Shown: positions 26,724 to 34,155 of the stretch, piece after piece | Layout of the letters: each line of letters opens with the position of its first letter | Numbering within the stretch: position 1 is the stretch's first letter | Origin: Amycolatopsis tucumanensis | GTDB taxonomy: Bacteria > Actinomycetota > Actinomycetes > Mycobacteriales > Pseudonocardiaceae | NCBI RefSeq assembly: GCF_021654135.1 | Contig: NZ_JAKGSD010000015.1 | Coordinates: 1 to 64,000, forward strand | Reading direction: 5' to 3' | DNA length: 64,000 bases | Notes under the pieces: model-generated | Told to the model about the DNA's origin: nothing | The model's database searches: none | The model's input: only the letters and a program-made list of their open reading frames with translations | Position numbers and translations under genes: made by a program

Positions 26724-26996
26724 TCAGGGCGCCAGTACCTCGTTCCACTCCCGGACGTACCAGTTCTTCACCACGCCGTTGCGCACGAACGGGTCGCCTG
26801 CCACGAACTCCTCCGCGGCTTCGCGGGTGCGGAACACGCTGAGCGACCCGTTCACCTGCGGGTTCTCCAGGGTGCCGACGAGCAGCAGGTCGCCACGGGC
26901 GTGGAACTCGCGGATCCGCGCCGAGTGGGCGTCCATGTGCGGGGCGCCGCGCTCCAGGACGTTGTCCGCCGGTTCGTAGAACACCAGGTACTTCAT
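26724..26996 (-). CDS. YciI-like protein
   Basis: A 90-residue YciI-domain protein, MKYLVFYEPADNV at the start, HMDAHSARIREFHARGDLLL in the middle, and DPFVRNGVVKNWYVREW at the end, where the family keeps its Asp-Pro-Phe motif. The ferredoxin-like fold is often linked to small stress or dehydrochlorinase-like roles. Its ATG overlaps the SRPBCC stop (ATGA), so it is the last gene of the VOC-ArsR operon. Confidence 0.88.
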   Translation of the reverse strand: MKYLVFYEPADNVLERGAPHMDAHSARIREFHARGDLLLVGTLENPQVNGSLSVFRTREAAEEFVAGDPFVRNGVVKNWYVREWNEVLAP

Positions 26997-27475
26997 GCCG
27001 CACGCTCCGCCGCTTCGGTGAGCCGGCCCAGGATCCGCGCCCAGCCCTCGGTGAACGCGCCGCCGGCGTAACCGCCGTCGAGTGCGCAGGACGCCCGCAC
27101 CTGCTCGTCGCTGAGCGCCTCCCAGCCGCGGTGCTCCACCGCGACCCGGGTGAGCGCGGGGCCCAGCGCCCGGAAGGTCAGCTCGACCTCGGTGGGCGCC
27201 GGGGTGACCAGCCAGGTCATGGTGAACCGCTCCGGCGGGTCCCACGCGAGCACCTCGCCCCAGTCGTGCTCGGTGCCGTCGTCCCACGTCTCGTAGACGC
27301 GGCCGCCCGTGCGGCGCTCGAAAGTCACGTCCCGCACCCGGTCCCCGCCGCGGGAGAACGGCTCGACCGGCCACCAGACGCCGATCGTGCGGACGAACGT
27401 GTCGAAGGTGTGCGCGGCGTCGCTGCGCACGAGGGTCGCCTGCCGCACCGGCGGCCGGCTCAGGATGTCGGTCAT
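26993..27475 (-). CDS. SRPBCC (AHSA1-like) domain protein
   Basis: A 160-residue START/Bet v1-fold protein: RQATLVRSDAAHTFDTFVRT, WWPVEPFSRGGDRVRDVTFE, GRVYETWDDGTEHDWGEVL and the C-terminal EGWARILGRL. AHSA1-like SRPBCC genes coupled to ArsR regulators are common in actinobacteria and bind small hydrophobic ligands. It overlaps both neighbours by four bases (ATGA), so the operon is tightly coupled. Confidence 0.9.
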   Translation of the reverse strand: MTDILSRPPVRQATLVRSDAAHTFDTFVRTIGVWWPVEPFSRGGDRVRDVTFERRTGGRVYETWDDGTEHDWGEVLAWDPPERFTMTWLVTPAPTEVELTFRALGPALTRVAVEHRGWEALSDEQVRASCALDGGYAGGAFTEGWARILGRLTEAAERAA

Positions 27476-27822
27476 GCCGAACCTCTCGCCGTGTCGTCTT
27501 CGCCGATCCCCCGCTCAGCTTCGACCAGCCGCCGGGCCGTGTCGAGGGATGAGGTCCACATGTCGTCGAGGAACTGCCGCAGCCCGGCGAGGCCGTCCGG
27601 GCGGGCGCGGTAGAGCCGGCGGGTACCGTCGCGCCGCTCGTCGAGCAGTCCCGCGTTCTTCAGGACGGTGAGGTGCTGGCTGACCGCCGTGCGGCTCACG
27701 TCGAAGGACTCCGCGATCTCGCCGGCGGCCAGCTCGTCGTGGGCGACCAGCCGGAGGATCGCGCGCCGCCTGGGCTCCGCGAGCGCCCGCAGCGCCTCGT
27801 CCGTCCGCTCGTCGTCCGTCAT
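27472..27822 (-). CDS. ArsR-family winged-helix regulator
   Basis: A 116-residue regulator. ALAEPRRRAILRLVAHDELAAG starts the winged helix and IAESFDVSRTAVSQHLTVLK is the recognition helix. It lacks the CxC metal motif of metal-sensing ArsR proteins, as is usual for members paired with SRPBCC proteins that sense organic stress. The 44-bp palindrome at 28187-28230 in front of the operon is its likely target, giving autoregulation. Confidence 0.92.
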   Translation of the reverse strand: MTDDERTDEALRALAEPRRRAILRLVAHDELAAGEIAESFDVSRTAVSQHLTVLKNAGLLDERRDGTRRLYRARPDGLAGLRQFLDDMWTSSLDTARRLVEAERGIGEDDTARGSA

Positions 27823-27830
27823 GCCCGCTC

Positions 27831-28178
27831 CTACGCCCAGAGTCCGACCTGGTTGCCGTCCGGGTCGGCGAAGATGGCGAACCGCCCGAAGTCGCCGGGG
27901 AGGTCGGTGGGCGGCACCAGCCGCTTCCCGCCCAACCGCTCCGCCCGGTCCAGGTACGCGTCGAGGTCGTCGACCCGCATGTAGATCTTGACGCCGGTGT
28001 CGCCGGGGCCCGTCGAGGGCCCGATCCCGCCGCCGATGCCCCCGCCCGTGTCGACGAGCGCGTAGCCGCCCATCGCCGGGTCGGCGTCGACCTGCCAGTC
28101 GAACAGCTCCGCGTAGAACTTCCGCGCCCGTTCGGCGTTCGCGCTGATCACTTCGAAGAACGCGACCTGCTGTCCCAT
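27831..28178 (-). CDS. VOC (glyoxalase/bleomycin-resistance) family protein
   Basis: A 115-residue vicinal-oxygen-chelate protein, beginning MGQQVAFFEVISANAERARKFYAELFDW and ending FAIFADPDGNQVGLWA. A Gly-rich loop (DTGGGIGGGIGPSTGPG) lies in the middle. Members are metal-dependent lyases, dioxygenases or binding proteins for toxic organics; which one cannot be told. It heads the minus operon VOC-ArsR-SRPBCC-YciI, and its ribosome site AAAGGA overlaps the end of the palindrome. Confidence 0.92.
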   Translation of the reverse strand: MGQQVAFFEVISANAERARKFYAELFDWQVDADPAMGGYALVDTGGGIGGGIGPSTGPGDTGVKIYMRVDDLDAYLDRAERLGGKRLVPPTDLPGDFGRFAIFADPDGNQVGLWA

Positions 28179-28186
28179 GATCGATC

Positions 28187-28230
28187 CTTTCTGTCAGTAT
28201 TCGCTAACGTTAGCGAATACTGACAGAAAG
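28187..28230. promoter_or_regulatory. Perfect 44-bp palindromic operator
   Basis: The 22 bases of 28187-28208 are the exact reverse complement of 28209-28230, with no spacer; the centre is CTAACGTTAG. Each arm contains an imperfect internal dyad, GTTAG-N6-CTGAC, as expected for two adjacent ArsR dimers. It lies eight bp upstream of the VOC ATG and 50 bp upstream of the divergent S9 peptidase start, so it could control both directions. A 44-bp perfect dyad without loop is very unlikely by chance. Confidence 0.85.
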
Positions 28231-28280
28231 AGTCAACCGTCGCTCGCCAAGACCGGGCGTCGTTTGACAGAGTGCGAGGC

Positions 28281-30365
28281 GTGACCGACGAGCTCTCCTT
28301 CCTCCGCCAGCAGGCCCGCACCCAGCGCTTCACCCTCGGCACCCCGCGCGAGTTCCGCGTCGCGCCCGACGGGTCGCGCCTGCTGTTCCTGCGTTCGGAG
28401 TCCGGCACCGACCGGCGCAACAGCCTCTGGGAACTCGACCTCACGCGGGGCGGGGAGACCAAGGTCGTGGACGCGGCCGAGCTGCTGCCCGGCGAGGAGG
28501 AGCTGCCGCCGGAGGAGCGGGCCCGCCGCGAGCGCATGCGGGAGAGCGCGGGCGGCGTGGTCGGCTACGCCGTGGACGACGAGTTCCGCCTGGCCGCCTT
28601 TTCCCTGTCCGGCAAGCTCTACACCGTCGACCTGGGCAGCCGCGAGGTGACCGAACTGGTCGACACCTCGGTCGTCGACCCCCGCCCGAACCCCACCGGC
28701 ACCCACATCGCCTACGTCCGGGATCGCAAGCTGCGCGTCATTGACCTCGCCACGCGCGAAGACACTGTGGTCGCCGGCGAGGACGGCGAGGACATCGCGT
28801 GGGGCCTGGCCGAGTTCATCGCCGCCGAGGAACTGGGCCGCGCCCGCGGCTACTGGTGGTCGCCCGACGGGCAGACCCTGCTCGTCGAGCGCACCGACCG
28901 CGCGGACGTGCCTCGCTGGACCATCTCCGACCCGGCCCACCCCGAGGCCGGCGCGAACACCGTCGCGTACCCGGCGGCGGGCACCACGAACGTCGACGTC
29001 TCGCTGGCCTTCTTCGGCCTCGACGGCACCCGCGTGGACGTCGAGCGCGGCGACTGGGAGTACCTGGTCGCGGTGCACTGGTCGGCGGGCGGCCCGCCGC
29101 TGCTCGCCGTGCAGCCCCGCGACCAGCGCGAACTCGCGTTCTACGCGGTCGATCCCGCCGACGGCTCCACCAAGCTGCTGCACACCGAGACCGATCCGCA
29201 CTGGGTCGAGATCGTGCCCGGCGTGCCCGCCTGGACCACCGACGGGCGGCTCGTGCACGTCAGCGCCGCGGACGGCAGCTACCGGCTGGTGGTCGACGGC
29301 GAACCGGTCACGGAGCCGGGCCTGCAGGTCCGCTCGGTGCTGCACGTCGGCGCCGAGGTCCTGTTCAGCGCGAGCGAAAGCGACCCGACGCAGATCCACG
29401 TCTACCGCACCGGCCCGGACGGCGTGACCCGGCTGTCCGACGCCGACGGCGTGCACGTCGGCGCGGGCACCGCGGAGATCACCGTGCTGTCGTCGTGGAG
29501 CCTGCGCCGCAGCGGCCCCGAAGTGACCGTGCTGCGCAACGGCCGCCCGCTCGCCGAGGTCCGCTCCTACCCGGTCGACCCGGGCCTGGAACCCGACCCG
29601 GAATGGCTCACCGTCGGCGAGCGTGGCCTGCGTGCCGCGCTGCTGCTGCCCACCGGGTACCGGCCCGGGGACGGCAAGCTGCCCGTCCTGCTCGACCCCT
29701 ACGGCGGCCCGCACGCGCAGCGCGTCCTGCAGAGCCGCAACGCCTTCCTCACCTCGCAGTGGCTGGCCGACCAGGGCTTCGCGGTCCTCGTCGCGGACGG
29801 GCGCGGCACCCCGGGCCGGGGGCCGGCGTGGGAGAAGGAGATCGTGCGCGAGCTGGCCGAGGTGACGCTCACCGACCAGGTGGACGCGCTGCACGCGGTC
29901 GCCGCCGACCACCCGGAGCTCGACCTGTCCCGGGTCGCGATCCGCGGCTGGTCCTACGGCGGGTACCTGTCCGCGCTGGCCGTGCTGCGCCGCCCGGACG
30001 TCTTCCACGCGGCGGTCGCGGGCGCGCCGGTCACCGACTGGTCCCTCTACGACACCCACTACACCGAGCGCTACCTCGGCGTGCCGGACGAGGAGCCGGA
30101 GTCCTACGAGCGCAACTCGCTGATCGCCAGTGCGCCGGAGCTGCGGCGCGCGTTGCTGATCGTGCACGGCCTTGCCGACGACAACGTGTTCGTCGCGCAC
30201 GCGCTGCGCCTGTCTTCGGCGCTGCTGGCCGCGGGCCGCCCGCACGTGTTCCTGCCGCTGGTCGGCGCGACCCACATGACGCCGCAGGCCGAAGAGGTCG
30301 CGGAGAACCTGATGAAGGTCCAGGTGGACTGGATCAAACGAGAGCTGGAGGCTGCTGCGCGATGA
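28281..30365 (+). CDS. S9 family prolyl oligopeptidase (DPP-IV-like)
   Basis: A 694-residue serine peptidase. The N-terminal ~420 residues form a beta-propeller (VAPDGSRLLFLRSESG, GYAVDDEFRLAAFSLSGKLY, RGYWWSPDGQTLLVERTD). The catalytic domain has PVLLDPYGGPHAQRV, VADGRGTPGRGPAWEK, nucleophile Ser in RGWSYGGYLSA, the acid in VHGLADDNV and the histidine in GATHMTPQ. No signal peptide is seen, so it is cytoplasmic. GTG 28281 is favoured; GTG 28272, three codons earlier, is an alternative. It overlaps the next gene by ATGA. Confidence 0.93.
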   Translation: MTDELSFLRQQARTQRFTLGTPREFRVAPDGSRLLFLRSESGTDRRNSLWELDLTRGGETKVVDAAELLPGEEELPPEERARRERMRESAGGVVGYAVDDEFRLAAFSLSGKLYTVDLGSREVTELVDTSVVDPRPNPTGTHIAYVRDRKLRVIDLATREDTVVAGEDGEDIAWGLAEFIAAEELGRARGYWWSPDGQTLLVERTDRADVPRWTISDPAHPEAGANTVAYPAAGTTNVDVSLAFFGLDGTRVDVERGDWEYLVAVHWSAGGPPLLAVQPRDQRELAFYAVDPADGSTKLLHTETDPHWVEIVPGVPAWTTDGRLVHVSAADGSYRLVVDGEPVTEPGLQVRSVLHVGAEVLFSASESDPTQIHVYRTGPDGVTRLSDADGVHVGAGTAEITVLSSWSLRRSGPEVTVLRNGRPLAEVRSYPVDPGLEPDPEWLTVGERGLRAALLLPTGYRPGDGKLPVLLDPYGGPHAQRVLQSRNAFLTSQWLADQGFAVLVADGRGTPGRGPAWEKEIVRELAEVTLTDQVDALHAVAADHPELDLSRVAIRGWSYGGYLSALAVLRRPDVFHAAVAGAPVTDWSLYDTHYTERYLGVPDEEPESYERNSLIASAPELRRALLIVHGLADDNVFVAHALRLSSALLAAGRPHVFLPLVGATHMTPQAEEVAENLMKVQVDWIKRELEAAAR

Positions 30366-31312
30366 AGCGCTGGGGAATCACGATTCCGCTGACCGGGGTG
30401 CCGCTCACTGCGCACCGTGAGCTGATCGAGCGGCTGCCCGCGCTCGGTTACACCGACGCGTGGTCGGCCGAAACCGCGGGGACGGACGCGTTCTCGCCGC
30501 TGCTGCTGGCTTCGCAGTGGGCGCCGGAGCTGCGGCTGGGCACCGCGATCGTGCCGGTCTACACCCGGGGGCCCGGTCTGCTGGCGATGTCCGCGGCGAC
30601 TCTGGCGGAGGCCGCGCCCGGCCGGTTCGTGCTCGGCATCGGCGCGTCCTCGCCGGTGATCGTGCAGGGCTGGAACGCCGCCGAGTTCGCCAAACCGTTC
30701 GCCCGCACCAGGGACACGCTGCGGTTCCTGCGTGCCGCGCTGGCGGGGGAGAAGGTGACGGCGGAGTACGAAACGTTCTCGGTGAGCAAGTTCCGGCTCG
30801 AGCGCGCGCCGGAGCCGGCGCCGCCGATCATGCTCGCCGCGCTGCGGCCCGGCATGCTCAAGCTTGCCGCGAAGGAGGCCGACGGCGCGATCACGAACTG
30901 GCTCTCGCCTGCCGACGTCCGTCAGGTGCGCGCCGAGATCGGGCCGGACACCGAGCTGGCGGCGCGGATCTTCGTCTGCCCGACCACCGACCGCGAAGCC
31001 GCGCGTGGCCTGGGCCGGATGCTGATCAGCAGCTACCTCACCGTGCCGGTGTACGCGGCGTTCCACGACTGGCTCGGCCGCGGCGAGGCGCTCGCGCCGA
31101 TGCACGAGGCGTGGCGCGCTGGCGACCGGAAACGGGCGAACGAGGTGATTCCGGACGAGGTGGTCGACGACCTGGTCGTGCACGGCAGCCCCGAGGAGTG
31201 CCGGGAGAAGGTGCAGTCCTATGTGGACAACGGGCTGACCACGCCGGTGATCGCCCTGCTGCCCACCGGCGACGACCCGGTGCGGCAGGTGGAGGCGCTC
31301 GCGCCCCGGTGA
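30362..31312 (+). CDS. LLM-class F420-dependent oxidoreductase
   Basis: A 316-residue luciferase-like protein, MKRWGITIPLTGVPLTAHREL at the start, with LGYTDAWSAETAGTDAFSPL and ATLAEAAPGRFVLGIGASSPVIVQGWNA, the F420-type signature of actinobacterial members. It overlaps the S9 peptidase stop by four bases (ATGA). Substrate unknown. A GC-rich hairpin follows at 31357-31396. Confidence 0.92.
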   Translation: MKRWGITIPLTGVPLTAHRELIERLPALGYTDAWSAETAGTDAFSPLLLASQWAPELRLGTAIVPVYTRGPGLLAMSAATLAEAAPGRFVLGIGASSPVIVQGWNAAEFAKPFARTRDTLRFLRAALAGEKVTAEYETFSVSKFRLERAPEPAPPIMLAALRPGMLKLAAKEADGAITNWLSPADVRQVRAEIGPDTELAARIFVCPTTDREAARGLGRMLISSYLTVPVYAAFHDWLGRGEALAPMHEAWRAGDRKRANEVIPDEVVDDLVVHGSPEECREKVQSYVDNGLTTPVIALLPTGDDPVRQVEALAPR

Positions 31313-31356
31313 CCCGGCACACGCCGCCGTGACCCCTTTGGCGGCATGACTAACGC

Positions 31357-31396
31357 TCCCCGGGCGGGCACTTTGGGAGGAACGTGCCCGCCGGGG
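31357..31396 (+). terminator. GC-rich hairpin after the S9/F420 operon
   Basis: GGCGGGCAC at 31363-31371 pairs with GTGCCCGCC at 31384-31392 across a 12-nt loop, with further C-G pairing outside apart from one bulged base. There is no T-tract. It lies between the F420 oxidoreductase and the siderophore promoter and may insulate the two transcripts. Confidence 0.45.
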
Positions 31397-31430
31397 GTGT
31401 GCCCGCGGCGCACGGTGTCCGTATCGTGGC

Positions 31431-31449
31431 TTAGCGTAGGCATACCTAA
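31431..31449 (+). promoter_or_regulatory. IdeR/DmdR-type iron box
   Basis: TTAGCGTAGGCATACCTAA matches the actinobacterial iron-box consensus TTAGGTTAGSCTAACCTAA at 15 of 19 positions. It ends where the Shine-Dalgarno AAGGAG (31448-31453) of the decarboxylase begins, so iron-loaded IdeR/DmdR would block both transcription and translation initiation. Iron repression of the siderophore operon is inferred from this and from established DtxR-family practice. Confidence 0.85.
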
Positions 31450-31459
31450 GGAGCGGTGA

Positions 31460-32878
31460 GTGGGCGAATCGATACCGGAGAGCGCCGGGCTGGCCGGTGG
31501 CCGCGCGGGACACCGGCGGCTGGCCGAGCTGATCCCGCTGGTCCTCGACGCGATGGGCGCGGGAGCGGCGGAACGCGGCGGACCGGGTCCGGCGGGCGGG
31601 CCGGCTGCCGTCGCGGCCGGGGTGGCGGCCCTGACCGGCGCGGAACCGCTGGCCGGGGCCACCGGTGTCGGAGCCGCGCAAGCGCTTTCCGAGATGTCCC
31701 GGCTGCTGGCCGCGGGCTCGGTCGACCCCGCCGACCCGGCGTGCGCGGCGCACCTGCACTGTCCGCCGCTCGCCGTCGCCGTGGCCGCCGACGTCGTGGC
31801 GAGCGCGCTCAACCCGTCGATGGACTCGTGGGACCAGGCCCCGGTCGCGAGCGAGATCGAACGCGAGCTGGTCACCCTGATCGCGCGGCTCTGCTACCCG
31901 GACGCCCCCGCGCCGGACGCCGTCGTCACCACCGGCGGCACCGAGTCGAACCTGCTCGGGCTGCTGCTCGCGCGCGAGCCGGAGCCGGCCGTCCGCCCGC
32001 TGTGCGGGCGCAACGCGCACCACAGCGTCGCCCGCGCCGCGTGGCTGCTCGGCCTGCCCGCGCCGGTCCTGGTGGACTGCGACGGCGAACGCATGCGCCC
32101 GGCCGCGCTGGAGGAGGCCCTGCGCGAACTCGGCTCGCCCGCGGTCGTGGTCGCCACCGCGGGCACCACCGACACCGGCGAGATCGACCCGCTGCGCGAG
32201 CTGGCGGCGGTGTGTCGTCGGCACGGCGCGCGCCTGCACGTCGACGCCTCCTACGGCGGACTCGCCCTGTGCAGCGCGAAGCTGAAGCCCCTCCTCGACG
32301 GCCTGGACGAAGCGGACTCCGTCGCGCTGGACGCCCACAAGTTCGGCTGGCAGCCCATTTCCGCGGGCCTGCTCGCGGTGCGCAACGCCGCGGACCTGTC
32401 GGCGTTGTCGGTGCGCGCCGAGTACCTCAACGCGGACGACGACACCGAGGCCGGGCTGCCGGACTTGCTCGGCCGTTCGATCCGCACGTCCCGCCGCCCC
32501 GACGCGTTCCGGATGGCCGTCACCCTGCGGGCGCTCGGCATCGACGGCATGGGCGCGCTCGTCGAGCACTGCTGCGCCACCGCGGCCGAAGTCGCGGCCA
32601 TGATCGAGCGGCACCCGGGCCTGCGGCTGTGGGGTGCGCCGACGTTGTCCACGGTGCTGTTCAAACCGGTGGACGCCGACGACGAACTGGTCGCCCGGGT
32701 GCGCCGCACATTGCTGGAGGCGGGCACCGCGATCGTCGGCAGGGCAACGATGTCCGACGGCGTGTGGCTCAAGCTGACCCTGCTGCACCCGCACGCGAGC
32801 GCCGAGGACTACCGGCCGCTGCTGGAGTCGGTGGTCGCGGCCGCCGCGGCGCAACCCGCCGAGGTGGTCCTGCGGTGA
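31460..32878 (+). CDS. PLP-dependent diamine-forming decarboxylase (DesA-like)
   Basis: A 472-residue group II decarboxylase, normally lysine (to cadaverine) or ornithine/diaminobutyrate, the first siderophore step. Motifs: AAHLHCPPLAVAVAADVVAS, SWDQAPVASEIERELV, TTGGTESNLLGLLLAR, the PLP-ring histidine in GRNAHHSVARAAWLLGL, GTTDTGEIDPL, LHVDASYGG and the PLP lysine in ALDAHKFGWQPIS. GTG 31460 follows AAGGAG by six nt. It overlaps the monooxygenase by GTGA. The precise amino acid cannot be read; DesA/lysine is the best analogy. Confidence 0.9.
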   Translation: MGESIPESAGLAGGRAGHRRLAELIPLVLDAMGAGAAERGGPGPAGGPAAVAAGVAALTGAEPLAGATGVGAAQALSEMSRLLAAGSVDPADPACAAHLHCPPLAVAVAADVVASALNPSMDSWDQAPVASEIERELVTLIARLCYPDAPAPDAVVTTGGTESNLLGLLLAREPEPAVRPLCGRNAHHSVARAAWLLGLPAPVLVDCDGERMRPAALEEALRELGSPAVVVATAGTTDTGEIDPLRELAAVCRRHGARLHVDASYGGLALCSAKLKPLLDGLDEADSVALDAHKFGWQPISAGLLAVRNAADLSALSVRAEYLNADDDTEAGLPDLLGRSIRTSRRPDAFRMAVTLRALGIDGMGALVEHCCATAAEVAAMIERHPGLRLWGAPTLSTVLFKPVDADDELVARVRRTLLEAGTAIVGRATMSDGVWLKLTLLHPHASAEDYRPLLESVVAAAAAQPAEVVLR

Positions 32879-34155
32879 CTCCGGTCGATCTGGCCGGGGT
32901 CGGGATCGGCCCGTTCAACCTGTCGCTGGCCGCGCTCGCCGAGCCGGTCGAGGACCTGACCGTCGCCCTGTACGACCGCTGCCCGGAGTTCCGCTGGCAC
33001 CCCGGCCTGCTGCTCGACGGCGTGACCCTGCAGGTGCCGTTCCTGGCCGACCTGGTGTCGCTGGCCGATCCGACCAGCGCGCTGTCCTTCCTGAACTACC
33101 TGCGCGCCAAGGACCGGCTGTTCCCGTTCTACTTCGCCGAACGCTTCCACATCCCGCGCGCGGAGTACGACGACTACTGCCGCTGGGTGTCGCAGCGGCT
33201 GGACAGCTGCCGGTTCGGCACCGACATCACCGGGATCGAGTGGCGCGATGGGCTGTTCCGGCTGCGCTCGTCCGCCGGGGAGATCAGCGCGCGCAACGTC
33301 GTGCTCGGCATCGGCACCGAACCCCGCGTCCCGGAACCGTTGCGCGCGCTCGCCGGCGATCCGGACGTGCCGGTGATCCACTCCGCGGAGTACCTGTCCG
33401 AGCGGGAACGGCTGCTGGCGCTGCCCGCGGTGACGGTCGTCGGCTCGGGCCAGTCCGGCGCGGAGGTGTTCCTGGACCTGCTGCGGCACCGCAAGCAACC
33501 GGACGGGCTGCGGTGGGTGACGCGGACGGTGTCGTTCGCGCCGATGGAGTACTCCAAGCTCGGGCTGGAGCAGTTCACGCCCGACTACACGCGCTTCTTC
33601 CACCGGCTGCCGGAGGCCGAGCGTGACCGGCTGCTGCCCGCGCAGTGGCAGCTGTACAAGGGGATCGACGCCGACACCATCGCCGACATCCACGACGAGC
33701 TGTACCGCCGCTCGGTCGGCGGCGGCTGGCCGGGCGTCACGCTGACGCCGGGCGTGGAGGTGGTGTCCGCGCGGCGCGACGGCGAGCGGATCGCGCTGGG
33801 CCTGCGGCACCGGCAGGAAGGCAGCACCGCGACTTGGGTGACCGACGCGGTCGTCGCCGCCACCGGTTACCGGGAGCGGCCGCTGGACGGGGTGCTCGGG
33901 CCGCTGGCGGACGCGGTCGCGCGGGACGGCAGCGGCCGCCCGGTCGTCGAGCGCGACTACCGGCTGCGGCTCGCGCCGGAGATCGGCGGCGCGATCTTCG
34001 TGCAGAACGCGGAACGGCACACGCATGGGGTCGGTGCGCCGGACCTCGGGCTGGCGGCGTGGCGGGCCGCTTCGATCGTCAACGCGGTCTGCGGCCGCAC
34101 CGTCTACCGGTTGCCGTCGCGCACGGCGTTCACGCGGTTCGGGTTGGAGGAGTGA
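32875..34155 (+). CDS. Lysine/ornithine-type N-monooxygenase (DesB-like)
   Basis: A 426-residue FAD- and NADPH-dependent N-hydroxylase that would convert the diamine to its N-hydroxy form. FAD site: GVGIGPFNLSLAAL near residue 8. WHPGLLLDGVTLQVPFLADLV and PTSALSFLNYLRAKDRLFPFY are the substrate-binding segments of the family, VVGSGQSGAEVFLDLL is the NADPH motif, and VAATGYRERPLDGVL is the conserved C-terminal ATGY. It is coupled to the decarboxylase (GTGA overlap) and to the synthetase (GTGA overlap). Confidence 0.95.
   Translation: MTPVDLAGVGIGPFNLSLAALAEPVEDLTVALYDRCPEFRWHPGLLLDGVTLQVPFLADLVSLADPTSALSFLNYLRAKDRLFPFYFAERFHIPRAEYDDYCRWVSQRLDSCRFGTDITGIEWRDGLFRLRSSAGEISARNVVLGIGTEPRVPEPLRALAGDPDVPVIHSAEYLSERERLLALPAVTVVGSGQSGAEVFLDLLRHRKQPDGLRWVTRTVSFAPMEYSKLGLEQFTPDYTRFFHRLPEAERDRLLPAQWQLYKGIDADTIADIHDELYRRSVGGGWPGVTLTPGVEVVSARRDGERIALGLRHRQEGSTATWVTDAVVAATGYRERPLDGVLGPLADAVARDGSGRPVVERDYRLRLAPEIGGAIFVQNAERHTHGVGAPDLGLAAWRAASIVNAVCGRTVYRLPSRTAFTRFGLEE

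Noticed and set aside
31456..32875. GTG 31456 as start of a long frame leading into the monooxygenase
   Set aside because: That frame is the +1 shadow of the decarboxylase; only its part after 32875 is real.
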